A stretch of 64,000 nt of DNA, from contig OZ022506.1 of assembly GCA_963989385.1 (NCBI GenBank), forward strand, positions 2,831,415 through 2,895,414, written 5' to 3'. Shown here one piece after another: positions 54,440-64,000 of this stretch. The position numbers and the translations under genes are program-made. Position 1 is the first letter of the stretch. Each line of letters begins with the position of its first letter. This DNA is from Ctena decussata. Its lineage: Eukaryota > Mollusca > Bivalvia > Lucinida > Lucinidae. The notes under the pieces are model-generated. The model had not been told where the DNA came from. It did no database searches and worked only from the letters and a program-made list of their open reading frames with translations.

Positions 54440-56640
54440 AATAAGCAAGGCATAATTTGTATTGAAATTCTTGTTGTCTTAAACTTCCATCCTTTTTTTC
54501 AAAATGCGGTCAAAGAATGGGGAATTCTTGCCCACTGGTGTTCGAATTTATGGGCCGTTGAATTCGGTATATTTTGTAGTGATTATCAAAACGTATCAAC
54601 ATAAATTTGTCATTATAATTTCGTCTTTCTGAATTACCGCGACTGACCGGCTGTACAGAAATCTGCCATACTATCAAGCCATCTTTAATAGATAAGTCAA
54701 GTGATCGTATAGTTTTCTAAGTTTATTAAAGTTAACATTTCCGCAACTACTAACTACCCAGGTTCATAATAAGTCAAATTCATTGTTTCTTCTTCTTAAT
54801 TTCCTAGTTACAGAATTAATCTCAAACCAAATCAAATGCCAAAATCCCCCGAGCGTGATGCGCTCCTGTTTTATATAATCAAAGGTCATGCACTTTATTA
54901 TCCTAAAGTTCAAATAGCAATTTTCCATGGTGATATTGCTTACGTATTGCATGCTAGCTCTATGCCTAAAGTGTTATTACCAAATAAGTTCATGGCATAT
55001 ACTCTGAATCGCAATTTCTTGGAAATTGTACATGAGTTTGCTCAAATTACAGTCATGAATCATCGACCCATTTAGGCTACTTGAAATTACGCAGGTTTTC
55101 TGAGACACACCTAGTGCAAAGAGCTCTTAGTCCTAAACAAAAATCGCTGAAAATCTAAATGCAAGTGCACTCTGCGACAGACCTTCCCTTCTTAAGATTT
55201 TATGGAATTTTTATAGCTTTCAAATTTGAAATTGCCTTATATATTACTTTTGAATTCATATACACCTTTCCTATAAATGGATTAAGTCGTGCAGGAGTTA
55301 TCTACCCAAGTAGACTGTGACGTCATCTATAGGATATCCCATATAATTCAGTACAACTGCAAGCACATATAACATGCATCAATCAGACGTTTTGTAAATG
55401 TAAACTGCAAAAAAATCATTGAAAGACCAAATTAAAGTATAATTGCCCCGTTTTCATGTAAACATTTTTTATTTATATATATTTTTATTTATTTATTTTA
55501 ATATCATATTGAGAATCCAGACAAGTCGCTCTTGATTTTCATGACCCGTGTTTTAACACCCCGGTAATATATTCACGTTTGTTCAATATAAAAAAGTTAC
55601 ATTTCGTTTTAATAAGTTTCGTAAATCTGAAAAGTTATTTCCATTTTCCGACATTCAGATAGTAACTATGTATTATTACCGGACAGATTATAGCGCTGAT
55701 TTTTATGGTTTCTTGTGCGATACACCGATCTAAAAGCATCAACATCCAGACAGTTTTGCGCAAGTTTGAACCCGAGGTTGAATTTATATTATTTTTTTTC
55801 CATCTCTTACTTATCTTCGGTATTATTTATTTGATTGTTTCCTTTTCACGGTAGGTTTTCTTAAAGCTGCCTTCCGAACACGAGTCTAGGTAATACACTT
55901 TGTTTATTGCGGCAATGCGCGCAATTCGGTGATTACACAAACGAATTCCGTGTCAGCACACTTTGTAGTCATTTTTAGCGTGTGTCTGCTTTATAATCAG
56001 CTAATCGTTCGTTTTGTATCTTTTGTAATAACGGTCTGGACCCGGTTGTTTCAAACTTTAATGACAAATTAAACCGTCATTAAACCGCCATTAATTAACG
56101 CGTTATTAAATTCGGTTGTATGAAATTTTTAATGACGCGACTTCGTCATTATCTCTTCATTAACTTAATGATGGTCTGGGGGTATCTTTAAACCGTCATT
56201 AAGCAATTCAAGATGGCCGCCATCGTCCGATTCGACCTCGATATTTCGGAAAAGCGACCATTTTAAAGACAACATGGTCGATGTAGAATGCGAAGGAGAT
56301 GGAAATTCGTGAAAAGAAACCAAACACCTCTATCTGCAATCATTTCCATGCAGAGCAAGAACCTAAAGCCATTCAAATGTCATACAACAGTTGTTAGTTA
56401 TCCAAAGCTTGGTACATTTTCCTTTAAAAACTTGCTTCTGTCCCGTTGGCATCGTAAAAATATGTAAACATCATTGAGGTCCTATTTGTTTTGAAATGTA
56501 TCGACCAGCTGCTCACGACATGATGACGTCATAAGACAACAGGCAGCGCACAATCAATATCTAAGGACTTTTGATAGAACTTATGACCCAATTTGACTTG
56601 ATGACCAATAAACTCTATTAAACTTCACTTTCTAAGGTTA
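54440..56640. other. No gene recognised; one possible element edge
   Basis: 54.4-56.0 kb shows nothing firm. Around 56040-56210, ACCCGGTTGTTTCAAACTTT followed by several TTAATGAC/GTCATTAA motifs looks like the end of a DNA transposon, but no matching partner end was found. Confidence 0.4.
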
Positions 56641-58540
56641 TTGGATTTCCGGGAGCCTACACACCGGGCTATCGACGTTGAACAAACGTTGATTAAATAC
56701 TGATTCAACGTTGTGTGCCTGCAGGGTAGGCATGACGTCCATATTCCATACTCTAGGCGCCTATACATCGCACCTACAGTATTGAATCTACGTTGTGTGC
56801 CTGCTACATAGCAATTTGTATGCATCACATCCTGTTTCGGATGCCTACACGTCGATGATACAACCATTGAATCAACGTTGTGTGTCTTCAGGAAATGTAT
56901 CTCTTGTAAGTTATCCGCACTCTTGGGGTCTACACAACTGCGTACATTGAATCAACGATATGTGCCTGCAGGGTATGCACCCCTTCAAATGCATGGCACC
57001 CCCATTCTAGGAGCCCACACATCGGGCACACAACGTTAAATAAACGATGTGTGCCTACAGCGTATGTATCCCTTTGTATGCCAACAACCCATATGGGAGC
57101 CTACACATCGAGCCTAAAACGTTGAGCCTGAGTTGTGTGCCTGCAGGGTAAGTACCTCTTTGTATGCTTGACATTCCCATACCTGGATTTAACACATAGG
57201 GCACACAACGATGGATCAACGTTTTGTGTCTGCAGGGTATGTATCTCTTTGTATGCGTGTCACTTTCAGTCTTGGAGCCTACACATCGGACAGGTAACGT
57301 TGTTTATCGTAGGCCTAATGTACCTGCAGAACGTGTCTCTTTTGTAAGATGATATTCCAATTCTAGGAGCCCGAACATGGGTCACACAATGTTGAATCAA
57401 TGTAGTGTGCCTACAGTGTACGGACCCCTGTATGCATACAATACCAATTTTTGGGTGCCTTCATATCGAGCACCCAATCTTCAATCAACGTCGTGTGTCT
57501 GCAGAATATGTACCCTTTGTCTTTGACCCTACACATCATACACACAACGTTGATTCAACGCTGCGTGCATGCAGGGTATGTGCCCCTTTATATACATGAC
57601 ATCCCCAATCTGGGATCTTTCACATCGGACACTCAACGATCACTCGACATTGCGTGCCTACAGTGTATGTATCTCTTTGTATGCATGACATACCCGTTTT
57701 GGGAGCTTACCCATCGGGCAGACAACGTTGAACAAGTGTCGTATGCCTGCATGATACGTACCCTTTCAGGCCTTTGTCGGATGACATTCCAATTCTCGGA
57801 CCTAACCATCGGACACACAACGTTGAATCAACGTTGTCTGACCAGCAGCAAATGTGACCAAATCCCATTCTGCTAGCCTAAATATCGGGCACACACAGTT
57901 GATTAAACGGTGTGCGCCATGAGGGTATGTACTCCTTTGTATGCCTTTGAGAGCTTACGTCTCGGATACACAAGTTGAACCAGCGTTGTGTTCCTATTTG
58001 TATGCATGATATTCTCATTTGGGAGCCTACACATCTGTCTTACAACGTTGAATCAACGGTGCGAGCCAGCAATGTATGTACCCCTTTCCATGCATGACAT
58101 TCCCATTCTTGGAGCCTACATATTGGGCACACAACGTCCGATCAATAATGAATCAACGTTGATTCAGCGTCATGACGCTGAACCGACGTTGATTGATTGA
58201 TCGATTTGTTGCTTAACGTCCACGGTAAACAACTATGGTCATGTCGGGACGGTCAGTTAACCTAACCGCACTATTCCTGGGCAGGCTTAGACCTCCTAAG
58301 CGGTTAACCAGTACTAAGTGCACATGCTTTCGCCAGTAACTGACAACTGCCCTTCTTGAAACAGCGGAAGGAGAAACGAAAGTATGTGGCCAGACCGGGT
58401 TTCGAACCCAGGACCTCTGACTTATGAGTCAGGTGCCATACCGATTGCGCCACGTGACCCGGCTGAACCGACGTTGAATCAATATTGAGTCAACGTTGTT
58501 TGCCTGCAGGGTATATACCTTTTTGTGTGCTTGCCCATAA
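56640..58540. repeat. ~87-bp tandem array with a palindromic core, about 18-20 units
   Basis: Each unit has GGAGCCTACACATCGGGC, the palindrome ACAACGTTGAATCAACGTTG with TGTGCCTGCAGGGTATGTA, and CCTTTGTATGCATGACATTC. Units start roughly every 80-95 bases. The core matches the interspersed CCCAGCAGGCACA palindromic elements. A SINE interrupts it at 58193-58461. Several short ORFs here are repeat shadows. Confidence 0.82.
58193..58461 (-). mobile_element. SINE family 1 inside the tandem array, 16-bp target duplication
   Basis: The ATTG tail starts at 58193 and the tRNA-like head ends at 58461. GCTGAACCGACGTTGA is perfectly repeated at 58177-58192 and 58462-58477, so the insertion point in the ~87-bp tandem array can be fixed to the base. 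The insertion is younger than the array. Confidence 0.88.
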
Positions 58541-59900
58541 ACTATTGCTGTATACTGCTTCCAGTCTACTGTTTTCTTTCAACTTCCACATTGCCTTTGC
58601 ACACATGCCAGAGTTTGAGCTAAAGCTTGATGTGTGCGCGCATGCTCTATGCTCGAAAAGCTATTTTCAGTAGGCAGTAGATATTAAGCAAGCCACAATA
58701 GAAAGTAAGCAGTACACAGCCCATAATTTGCCACATAATTTGCCACTTAATTTGCCGTACAAAAAAGTACAAAACCAGCATCTGTGCATGCTTTTAGCAC
58801 GTGTAAAAATTGTCACAGTGCACAGGAACACGAGAAAGAGGTACACAGGAAAAGTTGTACATCCCTGCGAAAGATAAAATACTGAAGTTGTTCGGAAAGC
58901 CATCAAAGTGGTATAAACTCATGGAATATTTTACTGCAAGTTATCTCTGAAAGATTTTCACAAAAGTTTCATCCTTTTAAACAGCCGTATTTGGCCAGTT
59001 TTAAAGAAATAAGATAAGACTCGGCTTCTGACAAAAAGTGCTGCAAAGTTTCTTGGTTGGCAATCAAATGATAAACTTTATTAGGCCACCGTGACGATAG
59101 TCAGGGGACATTATGTTTTGCCCCTGTCAGTTCGGTCCGACCGACTGTCTTGCGTTCACGCATGAAATGTTTGTATAAGCATATTGCAGATGCACATGTG
59201 ACGATATTGGGCTTAAAAAAATAAGGTTTACAAACTTACGGCGTTTTCGACTTAGACAATTTTGAGGTTAGGCCTAAAAATCGGGTAGCAACTTTGTGTA
59301 ATCCACCGCCCCCGACCCCACCCCCCTTCCCCACCAGCCAGTTTTCAGACAATATACTTGAAACGATGCACTGATCTTACAAGCAAATTGCGAAGAAGAT
59401 GTGCATGTGACTTTTTGCAGACGAAAAAATAATTCTTGACAAATAACGGCCATGATTTCGACTCGGACATTTTTAGATTAGTATTCAATATAGGATAGCA
59501 CATTTATGGATTCAGCTACAGTCTTCAAGCAATCTATTTGAAACCATGCAAGATGTCACAATCATATTAAAGATGTACATGTGAGTTTTTCCTGATTCAA
59601 AAAAAAAAAAAAAGAAAATAGCCTACTGCATTTTCGGCTGACATTTCAGACATCAGTCTGGCATGGGAAGTTTTTTTTTCTTCTGTAAAACGTATGTTAT
59701 GCCCTCTTGAGAATCATCTGGCGATGTTGAAGCGACTCACCAGTCGGTTCTGATAGGTATTGAAATAACTTATGGGCTAAAAAAAAAACAAAAAAAAACC
59801 ATGCTTTATCCAATGACTCGCGGCGCGAAACTACAATTTGTACCGACCATTTCATGAAGAGACAAGGAGAATAATACATTTGAATACTTCTGATTACAAG
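58540..59900. other. No recognised feature
   Basis: AT-rich, short A and T runs, no repeats matched within the window. Confidence 0.5.
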
Positions 59901-59907
59901 AACATAT

Positions 59908-60213
59908 GAGCTGCGACACGAAAAAAAAAATACAAGAAACAATAAAGTGGTTGTGCGCACAGCGCAGACTCAGATCAGCCTGGGTATCCGCCAAGTCTGA
60001 TCACAGTCTCCGCTGTCCGTGGTTGTGCGTCCAGCACAGACTCAGATCAGCCTGGGCATCAGAGTATTCGCTGTCCGTATGGAGGTAGTTTAGACCCTAA
60101 GCTACCCTTTAAGCGCTTAGCAAACACTCTGGTCAGTCTTGGTGGATGCCCAGGCAGATCTGAGTCTCCGCTGGGCGCATAACCACTTTGTTGGTTTTCT
60201 CGTGTCGCGTTTC
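59908..60213. mobile_element. Palindromic MITE P1, copy with internal duplication
   Basis: Ends GAGCTGCGACACG and TTTTCTCGTGTCGCG. The left half repeats the CAGACTCAGATCAGCCTGGG block, making this copy about 70 bp longer than the others. Confidence 0.75.
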
Positions 60214-60619
60214 ACATTATTTATATAAAAAATTACGATAGTAAATAAATCATGAAGCACACTAAAGTGTTTGCTATAGCATCGTCTCATTCCCTAGATA
60301 TTCGTTCTTCCTTCCGAAACAAGTTTCCACACCAGGGATCGGACCCACCCCAGAAGAGGACAATTGATTTGTGTACTGGTCCTGAGATAACATATTTTGG
60401 TAAATTTATTCTGTTGTCGATAAAGTATAGCATGGAGGCCAAGCCCTAGCCTCCAATTTCATAGTCCGCATCCGATGATAGAAAAATATGAAAAATTAAT
60501 CCAAGCCAAGTTTGACGATGAAAAGCATGAAAACAATTTTTGCTGATGAATCATTTACCATTTACAGTGTGTATTTCTGGTATATTTGCCCTCTCCATGA
60601 AAAGAAAAAAGAGATAAAA

Positions 60620-60782
60620 GAAAAACAAGACCTCTCCGCGGTACAGGATAGCTCGCCTGACAGCGCCTTGCCCATCACATAAAAAAATTTAACATAAAAC
60701 TTAAACATTTTGCTAACGCCGACGCCGTCGCTGCCGGGGGTAGTGCAATAGCTCTTCTTGTTCATTCGTACAGGCGAGCTTA
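60620..60782 (-). repeat. AGCTCGCC...GGCGTCGG repeat, copy 4
   Basis: Reverse orientation: CAGGATAGCTCGCCTGACAG, CGCCTTGCCCATCACAT, GCCGACGCCGTCGCTGCC and CAGGCGAGCTTAA. Confidence 0.7.
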
Positions 60783-61130
60783 ATAAAGATCTAGATCTTC
60801 TGCTTAAAACCCTAAATAAATTACTGGTATGCTGTCGTTTAGATCACCTAGTTCATATGACGTAAATCAGTTACGTCATAAATAGAACCGAGTGATCACT
60901 AGCAGGGGAGGCAACTTTTATGACTTCCTGTTTTCCCTCGGCTGGCAAGGCCCTTTTGGAGGGGCCTTTAGAGTAATGCAGTTTTTGTTTTTCGCTCTTT
61001 CCTTTGGGAGTTGGTCCCGGTTTGGAGTGCCACAGGCTGATTGGGGATGTTTATGTTGCTTCCCCTGAATGTGTACCCATTCTCCTTAATATAATATACT
61101 TGAAAGTTATTTATTTATTTAGTTATTTTA

Positions 61131-61279
61131 GGGTCAGGCGATGGTGCTGGGTAACTTTCAGTGCCGGGGCGTCCTACACATTTGGATAAGCGTAGGGCAA
61201 GGGCCAACTGTGCTTGCCCGATATAGACTGAAATACGGTCTCAAAGAGCCGTTAAACTCCAAACAACCTACAAACGAAC
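61131..61279 (+). mobile_element. SINE-like family 2, shortened copy
   Basis: It shares GATGGTGCTGGGTAACTTTC, GCCGGGGCGTCCTAC, GTAGGGCAAGGGCC, GATATAGACTGAAATAC and AAGAGCCGTTAAACTCC with the reverse complement of 4127-4393, but lacks the middle section. Flanks GTTATTTA and CTTATTTA may be a worn target duplication. Confidence 0.6.
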
Positions 61280-62299
61280 TTATTTAATCCTGCAACTGTT
61301 TCTGGTTTGATTTGATCGTTTCGAGGAAGGGAGAACGTTGCGATGAAATTGGGAGGTAGTTTTTGATTTATTTTATTTTCTATTTATTTATTATTATTCT
61401 TTTCTATTTGTAAAATATTAAATGATGTTAAATTTGCGGTGCGAAAATGCAGAAAAAGATCAAGCACTCAAGAATAACTAGGTAAAACTGGTAGGAAAAG
61501 ATTTTAATTGCTGGACCAGTGCGCGAAAATCCCAATTCTCTCAATTCTTTATTACTCTAGGTTAACAGAAGTTAACAACAAGAGAGGCAGTTTTTAGAAC
61601 ATAATATGATGTGGAAATCAAGGGTTCCCTTCACATTTCACCCAGGAACACAACAGATGCAATCAGCGGAAAATAAGTTCTTCTCATATTCTTATCGAAA
61701 AACAAAGCACAAAAAATGTTATAATCAAAGAAAAAAAAAAGACTTTAATAATATATTGTGTATGTGATTAGGTTTACTATGTATTATTTCAATTATCATT
61801 ACTATTTTTTTTCTTCTTCCTCTTCTTACCTATAAGCATACACTGTATTTGAACGACTTAACGCCATAGGATTAAGCGACTCAACAATACAGAAGGGCAG
61901 GCAGCTAGCAGCTTGCAGAATTGCACCTGTCTATATCCCAACGATCACAGCCAGCCGTCCCCGTTATATTATTGAGGCTTCCATTATGTCATGAAAATAT
62001 CGTGCAGAGAAATGTGTGGCAGTTCATTCATATCAATGTTGTTTATTTTAAAATGTGAAATTGGTGTAAAAATTCTGTTGTGTACTGGATAATATTTGAA
62101 AGGTAACTACATAATTGGTTCATGAAGCCCTGTTGGAACTAACCCACGCGCGAATGAGGGTGCGCATGCATGCTGAAACGCTGATTCGCACATTTTTTTT
62201 AGCATCTTCATTTCTCATGACAACATTATTCCAACAGGACTTCACGGAGACATTTAACTTGGTATATCACGTGATAAACAGTACTTCTCAGCCTGTGTA

Positions 62300-62965
62300 A
62301 ACAGCCATGGAGCAGACTGCGCAACAGCGCCGACTGGTCACGCGCTCAGTTTTCGCCAAACGGGCTCTGGTGTATCCAGAGACTGCTTACGCGAAAAGCT
62401 GCGAGCCCGACCAGCCGCTGCTCAACCGCAACGATTGGTATGAGAACACGCTGTTCACACATACCGAAAGGCACTGTCCAACGTGACATGTATCAATTAA
62501 TACACAACGATCTGACGATAACTGGCCAATCTAAATATTGATTCCACGAGTACTTCACGGTTCAATAGAAACAGCAATGGCTCTGACCAGCCTGTGCAAC
62601 CGTTGCACATGTTGGTCAGAGGCTTCGCTGCTCATATAGACATGCCAAGAGGTAGTTTCCTACTACCGTATGATACAAATTACAAAAAAAAAGCTTCCAT
62701 AGCATATAAACTTTATCCCTCGAGAAAACGTGTCTCACGGCTCACGCAACCACAAAGAATCTGACCAGACTGTGCAACCGATGCACATGCTGATCCGAGG
62801 CTACAATGCTCACGTGTGCCGAGGGACACTTTTCTATTACATTAATAACAAATAACTTCAGTCATGCATATAGCATATACCATTTGTATTTGAACGGACA
62901 TGTAAACAACAAAGACTCCAACCAGCCCGCGCAACCGTTGCACATGCTGGTTGGAGTCCTACCGA
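62300..62965. repeat. Run of related hairpins with a GCAACCG-type loop
   Basis: Three hairpins with loop GCAACCG(T/A)TGCACATG lie at about 62578-62622, 62762-62800 and 62916-62959. A looser one (GCGCAACAGCGCCGACTGGTC) is near 62320. Stem arms are CTCTGACCAG/TTGGTCAGAG, TCTGACCAG/CTGATCCGA and GACTCCAACCAG/CTGGTTGGAGTC. Spacing is 155-185 bases, with unrelated sequence between. Confidence 0.55.
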
Positions 62966-63482
62966 AAGACAGATTTTGACATGACGTATCTCATTTTCGG
63001 TTATAATACAAATGGTAGAATATATATATAAACAACAAATGTTCAAATCATTATTAGATTAAGTGAAGTGCTAAAGTGCTGTGACACTTTCAACATTAAT
63101 TTGATAATCTTTTTTTTTTTTTTTCCCCTCCTCTCGCCAAAAAGACGAAAAGAGCTTGCGCACTGCACAACCTCCTCACACTCCTTCGGGAGAGAGAGAC
63201 AGAGAGAGAGAAGAAAAAACGTTTTCACGTGCGGCATGTTTGAAAATTTAACGTCTCATCAACCAGCAATATCTTTAGTCTTGAACAAATTTAAATCTCC
63301 AAATGAAAACAACGTTCCTCGACAAGGACAGATGCAATAATCCCAAATTTATGGTGACTCTAACGAGAGGCCACAACATGTGCAGTACACATTTTGGTTT
63401 TAAGAGCAATGCTATTTATTACATCAGAACGGCGTAAACTAATCTAAAAACCACAATAACAGACACATAATCCCAGCATTTA

Positions 63483-63582
63483 AACAATGCTGATACAACA
63501 TTAATTCAACGTCGATTCAACGTCATAGCGTTGAATCAACGCTGATTAACTGCCAAAATAACTCCGTGTGTTCAGTAGGGTA
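63483..63582. mobile_element. CCCAGCAGGCACA element, worn copy
   Basis: TTAATTCAACGTCGATTCAA, CGTCATAGCGTTGAATCAAC and TGTGTTCAGTAGGGTA keep the interior pattern and a rough right end. Confidence 0.5.
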
Positions 63583-63599
63583 CCAAAACTATGATAAGG

Positions 63600-64000
63600 C
63601 ATAAAATATGTTCTCTTATTTCCTTTTTTATTATCATTCTTATTATTACTCTATTTTTTTTTTCAATCCAGTGAACACGCGACGATGACAAAACGTCCAT
63701 CCGACGTCGGCAACACTTCATGAGTGTTGCTTCGACGTCGGGTCAACGCTGCCTGGGCGTCGCGCGTCCACTGTAAGCAAATTATATATATCAAATTGTC
63801 ATCGCAACCAAGATAACAGTGACATATCAGATTACTCTATTGATTTCTTGTATAAAATGACATAAATTATTTAGTTCTGAAACATTTTCTGAATTCATTA
63901 ATTTTTTAAACTTCAGTGTATTAGGATGTTGATAAAAGTATCTATTAATGTATTTGATTCTTTGCTCTTTAAAATGCTTGCAAATCAAAATATAATGGTA
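63600..64000. other. Nothing beyond a CGACGT-rich fragment
   Basis: 63690-63770 has GTCGGCAACACTTCATGAGT and GTGTTGCTTCGACGTCGGG, an inverted pair related to the CGACGT palindromic elements; the rest is AT-rich. Confidence 0.45.

Noticed and set aside
1..64000. Bacterial or viral gene cluster, defence system or operon
   Set aside because: No consecutive ORFs, no ribosome binding sites, spliced animal-type exons and SINEs throughout; none of the short ORFs resembles such a system.

Overview
The window reads as intron- and intergenic-dominated nuclear DNA from a bilaterian animal, most likely a bivalve mollusc (a heterodont clam is my best guess). The evidence is AT-rich sequence with GT/AG introns, several tRNA-derived SINE families ending in (ATTG)n or (CATC)n tails, very many palindromic MITE-type elements, minisatellites and microsatellites, and decayed reverse-transcriptase fragments. 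There are no operons, ribosome binding sites or long uninterrupted ORFs. Most short ORFs lie inside repeats. The taxon is inferred from the style of the repeats and was not checked against any database.

Two real genes can be supported. They are paralogues that face each other tail to tail and both encode small proline-rich, two-pass membrane proteins of the CD225/dispanin (IFITM-related) family. Gene A (+) has three solid coding exons at 29142-29305, 29892-30047 and 32197-32370, and a candidate two-codon first exon at 17670-17676. Gene B (-) has exons at 51437-51443 (candidate), 48536-48735, 45483-45635 and 42908-43069, with the same exon order and intron phases. Gene B carries an in-frame TAA inside one unit of a duplicated 36-bp Pro/Gln-rich repeat, upstream of the membrane domain, so it is either a recent pseudogene, a null allele or a sequence error.

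Layout: 0-9 kb holds RT-element remnants, SINEs, hairpin elements, a 1.7-kb element with CGTACG-rich ends and ACAT microsatellites. 9-17 kb holds an 0.83-kb inverted-repeat element and two kinds of short palindromic GATATC arrays. 17-29 kb is the putative first intron of gene A, with a 4.2-kb AT-rich region bounded by inverted repeats, a 41-bp minisatellite and several MITEs. 29-32.4 kb holds the gene A exons. 32-43 kb is the spacer between the two 3' ends, with two inverted copies of a 1.0-1.2 kb TIR element, one of them sitting in an RT reading frame with a 7-bp target duplication. 43-51.4 kb is gene B with intronic elements: a 1-kb palindrome, and a 1.64-kb insertion carrying about nine 150-bp repeats between perfect 35-bp direct repeats. 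51-64 kb is repeat-rich intergenic DNA with an ~87-bp tandem array and a run of hairpins with related loops.

The two genes are probably an inverted duplication. The rest of the window is a dense record of nested mobile-element insertions, and several insertions can be ordered in time from clean target-site duplications.
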